Below are positions 47,916-56,806 of a stretch of 64,000 nucleotides of DNA, one piece after another. The translations under genes and the position numbers were made by a program. The DNA lies in assembly GCA_938743325.2 (NCBI GenBank), contig OW568866.1, positions 248,001 through 312,000 of the forward strand, given 5' to 3'. The notes beneath the pieces are model-generated. The model was not told the DNA's origin. It worked only from the letters and a program-made list of their open reading frames with translations, and made no database searches. Positions within the stretch are counted from its first letter, which is position 1; every line of letters starts with the position of its first letter. This stretch comes from Pycnococcus provasolii (Eukaryota > Chlorophyta > Pseudoscourfieldiophyceae > Pseudoscourfieldiales > Pycnococcaceae).

Positions 47916-49412
47916 TTACTCGTCCGATCGAAGCAGCTTGCGTACGCGCTCGCCCTTCTCCACGACGGTGCCAGGCTTGCTGTGCGCCTTGACGCGGTCG
48001 CGCTTGCGCTTCTCGGAGTCGAGCTGCACCTTCTTCTTTGCCGACTCGCTCTTGATCACCTTCGGAACCTTGCGCGAGTTGGCAATCTGTCTCACGGACT
48101 GAATGTGCTTGTGCTTAGAGACGAGCGCCCTGCGATACGCGATCGCCTGACGCTCTGCCGGAAGCACAACGCCGACGGGCTCGCTCGCGCGCGCCTTCCA
48201 TATGCGCACGTTGAAGTCGTCGCTGCCTGAGACTACGTACGAGCCATCCGCGGCGAAGCGCGCCGCCATGACGCGGCCCATGCGCTTCGTGTGGTAGACA
48301 TCCCTAGACCTCTGGCCGCTCGTGTCGAGCGCCGACACGCCACCGCTGCCGCCGGCACCTGGCGCCGACGCACTCACAGCCACACCGCCGCTGCCACCGT
48401 GGCTGGGGAAGATGCGCACCGTGCGATCGTAGCTTCCCGTCACGAACTCGCGCCCCGTAGGCGAGAAGTCGATGTCCATGATGGCGCTGACGTGGTCCTT
48501 GTGCACGCACAGCGCGCGCTCGAGGTTGCGCATGTCGTAGCTGTACGCGTTGTGGTCCTCGTTTCCGCAGACGAAGTTGTAAGGCTCCATGGGATTCCAG
48601 CTCACGCAGTTGGATCGCGTTTGCTGCTTAAGCTTGCGTACGGGCGTCGAGCTTCTCAGGTCGTACAGCACGACGCACCTGTCGGTTCCCGCCGTGGCGA
48701 ACAGGTTGCTCTCCGCGGCGTTGAATCGAACGTACACGAGAGTGTCGCATCCCCACGAGAATGTGCTGACAGGTTCTTTGGTTAACTTGGCGCCGTCGTA
48801 CACCTCCACGCAGCTTCCCGCGACGGCGAAGTACGTCGAGCTAAGGCTGCTCGTCTCGTACGCGTGGTCGACGCCTCTCAGCGCGCCACCTCCCTTGGAG
48901 TGGAAGCTGAAGAGGGCGTCGTCTGCGCTCGTCGTCGTCGCCGTTCGGTTGGTGACGTGTCCCATCGCATTGTCCGTGACAGCCATCTGCGGCAGTCTCC
49001 ACATTCGCACGGTGGTGTCGTCAGAGACGCTGATTGCGGTCGCTCCCGTGGGTGCGATGCAGCACCCCCTCACCGCCGCGGTGTGCCCTCGAAAGCTTCG
49101 CGTCGCCCTCGCCGTAGGCACGTGCCACAGCCTGAGCTCTCCATCCGCGGCACCGGACACGAACGCGTCGAGGCGCGCGCACGTCGACGACAGCGCGTAC
49201 ACGGCGTCGCCGTGTCCCTCGAGCGCGCACCTGAGCGGCTTGGCGAACATGCGGTCGAGTTTTGCGGCGGTGACTGCTCGCGCGAGTTCTCGCGCGCGCT
49301 CCATGGGGTGTTGTGCGGGGTCGAGGTTGCGAGGTATTGCGTGCGCGTCCCCGGTTCGCTCGCGGCTGCCCTGCGTGTGCGCGTCGCGCTGCATCAGCTT
49401 GACTTTCACCAT
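47916..49412 (-). CDS. DCAF13: DCAF13/Sof1, U3 snoRNP WD-repeat protein
   Basis: A 498-residue homologue of yeast Sof1, needed for 18S rRNA processing in the small-subunit processome. The N-terminus (NLDPAQHPMERARELARAV) precedes about seven WD repeats, such as LEGHGDAVYALSS, FRGHTAAVRGCC, RSNCVSWNPMEPYNFVCGNE and HKDHVSAIMDIDFSPTGREF. The C-terminal Sof1 domain has HTKRMGRVMAARFAADG, YRRALVSKHKHIQSVRQIAN and a basic tail with RKVPKVI. A Gly/Ala insert sits between blades near residue 365. The ATG at 49412 begins the conserved N-terminus. Confidence 0.93.
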   Translation of the reverse strand: MVKVKLMQRDAHTQGSRERTGDAHAIPRNLDPAQHPMERARELARAVTAAKLDRMFAKPLRCALEGHGDAVYALSSTCARLDAFVSGAADGELRLWHVPTARATRSFRGHTAAVRGCCIAPTGATAISVSDDTTVRMWRLPQMAVTDNAMGHVTNRTATTTSADDALFSFHSKGGGALRGVDHAYETSSLSSTYFAVAGSCVEVYDGAKLTKEPVSTFSWGCDTLVYVRFNAAESNLFATAGTDRCVVLYDLRSSTPVRKLKQQTRSNCVSWNPMEPYNFVCGNEDHNAYSYDMRNLERALCVHKDHVSAIMDIDFSPTGREFVTGSYDRTVRIFPSHGGSGGVAVSASAPGAGGSGGVSALDTSGQRSRDVYHTKRMGRVMAARFAADGSYVVSGSDDFNVRIWKARASEPVGVVLPAERQAIAYRRALVSKHKHIQSVRQIANSRKVPKVIKSESAKKKVQLDSEKRKRDRVKAHSKPGTVVEKGERVRKLLRSDE

Positions 49413-49833
49413 CGTGTTTTTCCACTCGAGAAAGGTTATGAGACACACCACACCCCCGCGGAGGGACGGAGAACGAATGTCGGCGTGATGCCGACGGCGG
49501 AAAGTCGACGGCGGAAGGCGGCCGACGAAGCCGAACAATGGGTTCAAGGGTGGATCTCCTACTATCTACTGTATGCCTTGCTACCACAGACCACAGTAAA
49601 TCCAGAGGACAAAATGACAAATACTGTAAACCCCTAACAGCCTTAACAAAACTCGGGGTTACTTCCAGATTCATGGGGCCGGGGACTGGTAAACTTTGCC
49701 TTGGGGGAAGAGGTTTCCCGTACCGGTATCCCCTCGAGGCTCGAGCCGAGCAACCTTCAGAGACCTGTCGGCGGCGGCCCTCCCCCGTTTCCCCATCAGC
49801 TTTCGCGAAACTTTGTGTATTTGTAAAGCAGTC
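49413..49833. other. Divergent spacer, DCAF13 and uL23
   Basis: Promoter region of two ribosome-related genes. AAACCCCTAAC (near 49629) is a telo-box-like motif. No small gene was seen. Confidence 0.45.
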
Positions 49834-50419
49834 ATGGCGAAGGACGACAAAACCTCCAAGGCGAAGGCGGCGGCGAAGGCGACCAAGTCCGGAGTGACGA
49901 AGGCCATCTTAAAGAAGAGGACCTCAGTCACCTTCCACCGCCCAAGCACGCTCACGCGCAGCCGCACGCCCAAGTACCCGCGCAAGTCGCTGCCGGGACG
50001 CACCAAGCTCGACTCCACGACCATCCTCAAGTACCCGCTCACCACCGAGTCGGCGATGAAGAAGATCGAGGACCAAAACACGCTCGTCTTCATCGTGGAC
50101 CTGCGCGCGGACAAAAAGCAGATCAGGGAGAGCGTGCGCACCATGTACGACATCCAAACCAAAAAAGTCAACACACTCATCAGGCCCGACGGGACCAAGA
50201 AGGCGTACGTGCGACTGACATCGGACGTGGACGCTCTTGACATCGCAAACAAGATTGGAATCATGTACGTTTGCCTTGTCTCTTTTCTGCGCTTTTCCAT
50301 CCCTGCTTGGGAATTTTTGCTTCTGGAACTTCACTGAAGTGCTTGCTTCAACGTCAAAACCACCACAACATATACTAACCTTCCCACCCACCCTCTTCTT
50401 CTTAACCGTGTTCAGATGA
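49834..50419 (+). CDS. RPL23A: 60S ribosomal protein uL23 (L23a), one intron
   Basis: A 144-residue ribosomal protein uL23 at the peptide exit tunnel. The N-terminus is Lys/Ala-rich; the conserved core reads [41 protein letters not shown] and [20 protein letters not shown]. Exon 1 runs 49834-50264. The intron, 50265-50415 (donor GTACGT, acceptor TTCAG, phase 2), leaves exon 2 with only one coding base plus the TGA stop (50416-50419). The spliced protein then ends IANKIGII, the usual family end, whereas unspliced sequence would add about 24 unrelated residues. Confidence 0.92.
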
Positions 50420-50963
50420 GCTGCTTGGCGCCTCGACCTTCCAAGTTGTTACAGCGTACCAAAACTTTCTATAAAAATCAACAACAACAACATCCACGTC
50501 AAAGTTATACCCCATCACCCACAAACGCGATGGAGATCCCCCACCGCTCCGGACCACGCAAGAATTCAGCCTTGCGCGTTTGCGATGCGCCGTACACGAC
50601 GTGAGAAGGTAGGTGCACAGCCTGCCTATCCGCGCGGATTGCAAAGCAGCACCTTCGTCCATGGTCTCCTGTTGTGCGAAGATAGATTTCGAAATCCCAT
50701 GTCACACAGAGCTGCCACCGCGGCGGCATAACTCTCCTCGCGTATCATGCCAATCATCACGCTTCGTCTCCTCATCCTCGTCGTCGTAGGTGATGGCAGC
50801 AGCGGCAGCAACGTCGAGTGCCGCCATAGATTTACGAGTCGAGCAGGGACGGAAGCTTCCTTCCCCCGAAAAACGCGTAGGGTACGTTCTTCATCATACG
50901 GCATGCAGGCCAAAATCTCATTCCCATTCTCTCACATCATTTTTCCATCATTTTTCATTCTGT
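50420..50963. other. Spacer, uL23 3' UTR and next promoter
   Basis: No gene is supported. A CAACAACAACAACA tract lies near 50480. The frame of the next gene is open back to 50790, so a longer N-terminus cannot be excluded. Confidence 0.4.
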
Positions 50964-51752
50964 ATGAGTGACAGCATCTCCGTCTCCAACATCACGGACC
51001 TGCTTGCGCGCGCTGCCCTCCTCGTAGAGGACTCCGACAACAACGACGACGAAGATAGCTCACGGCGTCACAAAATGCTCGATCAAGCGGCACGCCTGTA
51101 CCTATCGGCATCCAACGCTCTGCAGGATGAATCGAAATCATCTTCGAATCCAAAACGTGACAAGCAAGCGGCGGCTGCGTTTCGGGCGCGGGCAGAGGAG
51201 CTGTTCAGGCATGATGACGACGACCGACGAGTGGGGCATGGAAAGAAGAACAAGAAGACAAAGGTGCTGGGTGCCGCGGGCGCCGCTGGACTTGTCACGG
51301 GTGCCGTCCTTCTCGGACCCTTCGGCGCTGTTTTAGGGGGACTTGGTGCAGCGTACGCGGCAACGCGAAAAGACGATGTGGGAGACAGGGCTCGCGCCGT
51401 CGGAGAGGGAGCAGCCTCGTTCGCGGAGAGCGTGTGGACATTCAATCAACGACACAATCTCGGCGAAAAGGCTGCTGCTGCCGCCAAGGCATCTTACCAG
51501 GCCGCGGCGGACTTCGAATCCGAGCATAATGTGAGTGAGCGAGCGAGCCAACTCGCGAGCGAAGGATGGCAAACGCTGAACGAATTCAACGACAATACGC
51601 AGTTGACTACACGTTTAGGAAATGCCGCCGGCGCGGCGCTTGACAGCGTGACGGCTCTTATGAGCGGAAGAGACAACATGCCCGAGAGCCGCGGCGAATT
51701 CGAGGCACGTCTGAAGAGGTTCTGGGAGAGGGTGAACGACGTCGACGATTGA
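50964..51752 (+). CDS. Hypothetical protein with a glycine-rich hydrophobic segment
   Basis: A 262-residue protein that I do not recognise. Residues 1-60 form helices that could be MIT-like (ITDLLARAALLVEDS, KMLDQAARLYLSASNAL). A basic stretch (GKKNKKTKV) comes before a Gly/Ala-rich hydrophobic segment near residue 98 (GAAGAAGLVTGAVLLGPFG), typical of a membrane-inserting hairpin. The rest is helical and polar with repeated Ala/Glu patterns (AAAAAKASYQAAADFESEHN), ending in a Glu/Arg helix. It may be a peripheral or tail-inserted membrane protein. Confidence 0.6.
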   Translation: MSDSISVSNITDLLARAALLVEDSDNNDDEDSSRRHKMLDQAARLYLSASNALQDESKSSSNPKRDKQAAAAFRARAEELFRHDDDDRRVGHGKKNKKTKVLGAAGAAGLVTGAVLLGPFGAVLGGLGAAYAATRKDDVGDRARAVGEGAASFAESVWTFNQRHNLGEKAAAAAKASYQAAADFESEHNVSERASQLASEGWQTLNEFNDNTQLTTRLGNAAGAALDSVTALMSGRDNMPESRGEFEARLKRFWERVNDVDD

Positions 51753-51888
51753 CTGACTGGCTGACTGATGATAGGAGAAGTCACAACATGATGGTGGGAG
51801 AGCGAAATTGGCAAAAGCTTTAAGGATCGTTCACGCAATAACATTACCAACCATCCGTACATACAGCAGCAACAACAACCAAAATCAA

Positions 51889-52965
51889 TCAACAACCTAA
51901 TTCCGACATGGCACGGAATGCGTCAACGAAGTCGCGACTCCACGCCAAGCCGTCGTTCGCGTACTTCTCAATTAGCGGCCTCACGCGCGCGTAATCAGCG
52001 AGGCTTTTGTCAGAAGCGAGACCAATCATCTGCGCCATATCGTCGCCACCCACCCACGGCTTTGCAAGCAAAACCTGGTAGTAAGCGTTGTCGAATGTGA
52101 ACCCGTCGCCGAATCCTTTCGCACCTACCGTGTGCGCACCTGATAAGACGACCATTCGATTTTCATCGAATCCATACTGTTCGTCGAAGACGCGCGCTAG
52201 TTCGGTCGCACCCGCCTTCTCGGACGGCATCCGTCCCGTCGGATCCGAGGCGTCGATAGGTGCGTCCACACGTCCGACGCGCATTGCGTCGAGAACACGC
52301 GACGTCGCGAGAGCGTCGTCGGGAGTCAGAAGTTCGATGCAAGCGGCGGCACACAGCTGCACGGCATCGGCGAACGACACTTGACTTAGGACGTTCGGCG
52401 ACTTTGCAATCGCCGCTTCCACGGCTTTGATGCCACGCTTCAGTCCAATGCTTTCAGGGCGCTCGAGTTCGTTTCGAATCGTTCCGTTCGCCCCGCCCGT
52501 TCGTGTGCGTCGGTCGTACGTGCCTGCGTCGTGGAACGCCAGCCTGATGACGGCAGGTGCTTTCGCCTGCGGGATGGCACTTTTGACTGTCTTGCGTACG
52601 TCGTCCAGTTCTTCAGGTGTCAGAGAGCGCAGCGTTGAACTCTCCGCAAGCGCCGGCCAGAACGCCTGCGGCGAGATCGCGGCGAGGAGTGCCATCGCCG
52701 CCGATGCGGTCGCAGACTTGGACAAAAGCATGCGTCGCGACGTCGTCGGCGACTCGACGTCGCCGTGCGAACTCGCTGCGTCACACTGCGCCGCGCCGCG
52801 GCACACGGGCCCCCGAGTTCCAGTTCGAACCGCGAACCCGCTACGTGAAGTCGGTGAACGTTTTCGATGTGCGGCAGACGCTTTTCTTCCCCCAAGAATA
52901 TCAGAAGACAAAAAACGGCAACCACCACGAGCGTCGCCGCCACAAGAGCGCATGACAGACGTCAT
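51889..52965 (-). CDS. Ascorbate-peroxidase-related protein APX-R (APX6-like)
   Basis: A 358-residue class I haem peroxidase that matches the plant APX-R/APX6 branch. The distal site is VIRLAFHDAGTYD, with Arg and His present and Phe where classical APX has Trp. GGANGTIRNELERPESIGLKRG follows; the proximal His lies in VVLSGAHTVGAKGFGDGFTF; NAYYQVLLAKPW completes the pattern. Known APX-R proteins are plastid enzymes that act in H2O2 detoxification without the standard ascorbate site. The leader of about 110 residues contains a twin-Arg stretch, SRRMLLSKSATASAAMALLA, suggesting Tat-dependent lumen targeting. The start is the ATG at 52965 or 52953. Confidence 0.85.
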   Translation of the reverse strand: MTSVMRSCGGDARGGCRFLSSDILGGRKASAAHRKRSPTSRSGFAVRTGTRGPVCRGAAQCDAASSHGDVESPTTSRRMLLSKSATASAAMALLAAISPQAFWPALAESSTLRSLTPEELDDVRKTVKSAIPQAKAPAVIRLAFHDAGTYDRRTRTGGANGTIRNELERPESIGLKRGIKAVEAAIAKSPNVLSQVSFADAVQLCAAACIELLTPDDALATSRVLDAMRVGRVDAPIDASDPTGRMPSEKAGATELARVFDEQYGFDENRMVVLSGAHTVGAKGFGDGFTFDNAYYQVLLAKPWVGGDDMAQMIGLASDKSLADYARVRPLIEKYANDGLAWSRDFVDAFRAMSELGC

Positions 52966-53356
52966 GCCAAACCAAACCAATTCCAATTCTATGAGTAACG
53001 CCAAAGGCAGAGGGATAATAAAGGTATCAATAGAAGAAGAAAACGCGACAAAGTTACTGATAAGAAGCGGTAATAAGATACACCTAACGGTTCCTCACAA
53101 CCGTTAGGAACCGTAGTTAGGAACCGTGTCTGTAGTGACGGCTGTGTGTGCAGGTACTGGCTGACTGGCCGTGGCAATATCAAGGTGGCTCAATGGACCA
53201 AACCCTAAACAGAGATCGAAACCCCTAACCCAAACCCCTAACCCAAACCCCTAACCCAAACCCCTAACCCAAACCCCTAAGGGGTTGGAAGTGAGAAGGG
53301 ATCATCGCCCCCCTGGATTGGGATTGCGAGCGCCATTCCTTGTTGTCATCTTCATC
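52966..53356. promoter_or_regulatory. Divergent promoter region with hairpin and ACCCCTA array
   Basis: ACGGTTCCT (53087-53095) and AGGAACCGT (53106-53114) form a perfect 9-bp inverted repeat; TTAGGAACCGT recurs just after it. From 53222 to 53280 a 13-bp unit (ACCCAAACCCCTA) is repeated four to five times and ends in the palindrome AACCCCTAAGGGGTT (53273-53287). Confidence 0.65.
53222..53287 (+). repeat. 13-bp tandem repeat ACCCAAACCCCTA
   Basis: Four to five copies of a 13-bp unit lie 70-135 bp before the phosphatase ATG. The unit looks like a degenerate, lengthened telomere-like repeat. Confidence 0.85.
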
Positions 53357-54544
53357 ATGAGGGCACACGCTTGTCAGCCCAGGATCTTCTCAAGGATGTC
53401 CTCGTCCTTGTTGTTGCACCTTTCTCTATACCCATCTCTCCTCCTCCTCTTAACAATAACTTCGTCTTCGCATATGGGTTGGTTAGGGGTTCAGGCGTTC
53501 CACTACTCACCTACCGAGGCTCGACTCGTCGCGATCGCTGACGTGCACGGCGACGTGCGCGTCGCCATGCGCGCACTCACGACGGCGAAGATCGTAGACG
53601 AACACGCACACTGGATCGCGGGAGATACCACGCTCGTGCAGACTGGAGACCTCGTCGACCGAGGCAACGCGAGCCTCGCGGTGCTTGAGCTGTTCGCAAG
53701 ACTCGAGGAGGAGGCGCCGTTGCACGGCGGACGCGTCGTCCCGCTGCTCGGAAACCACGAGTGGCTCTGCCTGTCATCCGACTACCGCTACGCATCCAAG
53801 CACGAACTCGCTTGGCTTGGCGAAAATGTGCCAAGCGGAAAGGCGAGCGACGTGAGACCAGCCGTAAGTCGATGGCTAGATAACTTTCTGCGTCTCTACG
53901 CCGGGGGCGCGAACCTCGACGTGCTCGACCGCGTGTATACGGAGGAGGAGAGGCCGAAGCTGAACAATATCATTCGTCAAGGCGCGGATATCTGGATGGA
54001 CATATTCGGTTCGGGAGGACCGTACGCGCAGCTGCTGTCGTCGCGCCGCATCGCAACCGTCGAGGGCAAGGGAAAGTGCCGCACGCTATTTGTGCACGCC
54101 GGACTTCCCGAGTCGGTAGTGCCGAAGCTCTACGGGACTGTCGATGCGCTCAACGAGGCTGGGGGTGCGATGCTCAAGTACCACGCCGCGCCACGTGGCG
54201 CCAAGCCAGACGCGCCGTCGAAGGACGCTAAGCGCATCATCACGGGGAACGATGGGCCGCTATGGATCCGCTCGTGGGCCATGGACCGTGCCGCACGCGT
54301 GTGCCCAGCAATCGAGACCGTGGTGGAGGAATCTCAAGTACGGCGAGCCGTCGTGGGGCACACCGTGCAGGAGGAGGTGACGGAGAAATGCCACGGGCAC
54401 CTCACCTTGCTTGACGTGGGCATGAGCGACGCGTACAACCCAGGTGGCAAGCCAACTGTGTGGGAGTGCGAAGACGGTCAAGTGCGTATCGTGACGCCCA
54501 GTGGACGAAAGAATTTCGGATCGCGGCACGACGACGAATTGTAG
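53357..54544 (+). CDS. Shewanella-like protein phosphatase (PPP superfamily)
   Basis: A 395-residue metallophosphatase of the Shewanella-like (SLP) group, found in bacteria, plants and algae but not animals. Metal-binding motifs are IADVHGD (near residue 58), GDLVDRGN (near 96) and GNHEW (near 132); later His residues are in FVHAGLPESV and VVGHTVQEEV. Substrates are probably phosphotyrosine or phosphothreonine proteins. A hydrophobic leader (LLLHLSLYPSLLLLLTITSS) suggests a signal peptide or plastid import signal, as in SLP1. The ATG at 53357 is the first in frame. Confidence 0.87.
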   Translation: MRAHACQPRIFSRMSSSLLLHLSLYPSLLLLLTITSSSHMGWLGVQAFHYSPTEARLVAIADVHGDVRVAMRALTTAKIVDEHAHWIAGDTTLVQTGDLVDRGNASLAVLELFARLEEEAPLHGGRVVPLLGNHEWLCLSSDYRYASKHELAWLGENVPSGKASDVRPAVSRWLDNFLRLYAGGANLDVLDRVYTEEERPKLNNIIRQGADIWMDIFGSGGPYAQLLSSRRIATVEGKGKCRTLFVHAGLPESVVPKLYGTVDALNEAGGAMLKYHAAPRGAKPDAPSKDAKRIITGNDGPLWIRSWAMDRAARVCPAIETVVEESQVRRAVVGHTVQEEVTEKCHGHLTLLDVGMSDAYNPGGKPTVWECEDGQVRIVTPSGRKNFGSRHDDEL

Positions 54545-54576
54545 TAATGTGTACAGGTAACAACTTGTTTTTATTT

Positions 54577-56628
54577 TTACAAAGACGACAGTAGAGTCGA
54601 TGGAAAAAGGCAGTCCGTGCGTGCGACGTACTTCGTCTGCCCGCTGAGCACCGCGCCACCCTCGTGGAGAGCCGATTTGCGATCATCCCCGTGGGGGAAG
54701 CAAAGAACGCATCCAGCATGTGGCTTTACGTGCCGCCTATCGATGGCAACAACACGTCCGCTTGCATCGCGACGCGGAACGTAGAATGTGGTATGTCCAC
54801 CCTCGCAGCCGTCGCTGAGATAGATCAAGAACGTGAGCCTGCTTCTCTGCGCGCCGGCGAATGCGTCGCGAATGTACTTTCCTTTCTCGTCAAGCGCACA
54901 TGCAGGCCAGCTACCATCAAGATGTGGTCTGTATACGCCACCCTGAGAGTAACGAAAGAGTCGCAGGCGGCGATTGATTCCCGTCGCACCTGGAATATGC
55001 GGAGCAACTCGCTTGAAAATTCGTTCGTGCATGTGAGGATCGCACAGCCATTCCACGTTATCGATGCCAGTGGCGATTGGAGTGGATGCTCCCAAGTCCT
55101 CCCGAGTCGTCGTCTCCAAGATCGACGTCGTTGAGGCCGCGGTCGCGGCTGTCGCGCGCACGGGCTCGTCCCGTCGAAAGTGCAGTGCTTCTGCTGTTCG
55201 TACGATGCTAATGCATTCCCGTCGGCTCAGAACGTTGGTCAAAACAAACGCACCGGGCACGCCTGGAACGTCGAAACGGCTCACCCCAGCTTCCACAGTC
55301 GTCCAGGCTGGTATATTCTTAAAAACTGTGGATGCCGTGTCTTCGCAGTAGAACAGATCCAAGTCTTGATGATTGCGAGGCATTCGTTCCTGGCCTGACT
55401 CGTGGTACACGACGCGGAAGTGACTTTGCAGAGTGTCGCCGCCGTTAATTGCACTCTCCTCCCCTTGAGCATCCTCAACGACATTTGCCTCGCACGGTAT
55501 GGCAAACGGTTCCTGCTCCTCGACGGGTGCCAGCGGCTCGTCTGCTGTCGCACCATTCTCCTCGGCACACAGCATTTGCAATCCTTTTAATGCACCACCA
55601 CCCTCGACATCGCATGCGCGCAGAAAGACGCGGTAGCTTACATCCTCCGGCATGACATTTGGCTTGAAGTCGCCTCGTTCCGCCCTGATGTAAATGGACA
55701 GCGCCTCTCGCAGGCGCGGCGGATTCGCACTCACGCAGGCAAAGAGCACGAGGCGCACGGACGCCGCGTCTGGCGGAGTTGCGTCAGCACCCCCATCAGG
55801 CGCCATGAGCGCAAAAGTCTCCATAGCCTCCCGCCATCTGCCGTTCTTCTCGAGAGCGCTGAGAGCCGCGTTGTACGTTCGGGTGTTTGCACACTTCGCC
55901 TCGCGGGCCCTCTGCAGCAGAGCCAGCGCGTCTTGCGACCGGTCATCGGTAGCACGTGAGCACGCCAGCTGTGCATGCGAGTAGCTGATTGCATTGGCAC
56001 TCGGCATGCGTGCAAGGAGCGCAAGCGCCGCGTCAGCTTCGCCGAGCGTATCAAGCAACTTCAGCATAGCGTTGAACACAATCACGTCCGCGAGCTTGCG
56101 CGACTCTGCACGAGCGAGCAGCGCGCGCGCATCTTCGAGGTGCTGCCGCGTTCGACATGCCGTAATTGCAGTCGCGTATGCAATTGCATCGGGAGTGAGG
56201 TCTCCGCTGTTCTCCAGCTGCCCCATCGCCTCGAGAGCCGCCTTCGTGTCCCCCGCACCTCCGAAGAAGCGTATCGCCGCGCCGTACGTGACCGTGGACG
56301 CCTTCACGTGGCGCAGGCTTGGTATTGCGGTGCCCTCGCCCACTCCGCGCATAGCGTCAAACATGCGCCGCACCGTCGCCACGTCGCCTCCTCGTCCAGC
56401 CGCAGACATCGCCTTGTTCGCCTCCATGGTCGATATGGGACCGAGGCGTGACATCTGCTCGAGCGCCGAGAGGGCCATCGATGATGACGACGCCGCGTAT
56501 GCCGATGCGAGCAGCTTCAAGGCCGCACGTCGCGCGCCCGGATGCGAAACCGAATGCGACGGCGTAGCGGCATTCTCGGACCGCAGGTTTTGCTTTCTCT
56601 TCGCCTCGCGCGCACGCGTCTTTCCCAT
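54577..56628 (-). CDS. PPR protein fused to a 2-oxoglutarate/Fe(II) dioxygenase
   Basis: A 683-residue fusion. Residues 30-345 are pentatricopeptide-like helical repeats (for example VIVFNAMLKLLDTLGEADAA and TRTYNAALSALEKNGRWREA), which bind organellar RNA in most PPR proteins. The C-terminal 230 residues form a prolyl-4-hydroxylase-type jelly roll. Fe ligands appear in RYSQGGVYRPHLDGSW (His and Asp) and ALHEGGAVLSGQTKYVARTD (His, then the Lys for 2-oxoglutarate); GGHTTFYVP is the strand between. VLSRRECISIVRTAEAL starts the domain. The target, protein or RNA, is unknown. The frame is continuous, so the fusion needs no splicing. Confidence 0.85.
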   Translation of the reverse strand: MGKTRAREAKRKQNLRSENAATPSHSVSHPGARRAALKLLASAYAASSSSMALSALEQMSRLGPISTMEANKAMSAAGRGGDVATVRRMFDAMRGVGEGTAIPSLRHVKASTVTYGAAIRFFGGAGDTKAALEAMGQLENSGDLTPDAIAYATAITACRTRQHLEDARALLARAESRKLADVIVFNAMLKLLDTLGEADAALALLARMPSANAISYSHAQLACSRATDDRSQDALALLQRAREAKCANTRTYNAALSALEKNGRWREAMETFALMAPDGGADATPPDAASVRLVLFACVSANPPRLREALSIYIRAERGDFKPNVMPEDVSYRVFLRACDVEGGGALKGLQMLCAEENGATADEPLAPVEEQEPFAIPCEANVVEDAQGEESAINGGDTLQSHFRVVYHESGQERMPRNHQDLDLFYCEDTASTVFKNIPAWTTVEAGVSRFDVPGVPGAFVLTNVLSRRECISIVRTAEALHFRRDEPVRATAATAASTTSILETTTREDLGASTPIATGIDNVEWLCDPHMHERIFKRVAPHIPGATGINRRLRLFRYSQGGVYRPHLDGSWPACALDEKGKYIRDAFAGAQRSRLTFLIYLSDGCEGGHTTFYVPRRDASGRVVAIDRRHVKPHAGCVLCFPHGDDRKSALHEGGAVLSGQTKYVARTDCLFPSTLLSSL

Positions 56629-56806
56629 GAGAGGAAGAGAGAAAGAGCGTCGGCGGCGGAGAATGAATAATGGCCGGGGGAGGGAAAAATGGGGTTGGGC
56701 ACGAAACCCCAGTTGTGGGGATCCCTCGCGGGACCGGGGAGATTTACGGGATTGTGACTCATACCTTTACGCATGACTAATAATAAACACGTGACAACAG
56801 AGATGA

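Noticed and set aside
53190-53205. tRNA-like A box (GGTGGCTCAATGG)
   Set aside because: No anticodon arm, T arm or acceptor pairing follows or precedes it within tRNA distance.
53222-53280. CRISPR-like spaced repeat
   Set aside because: The 13-bp units are contiguous with no unique spacers; it is a simple tandem repeat in a eukaryotic promoter.
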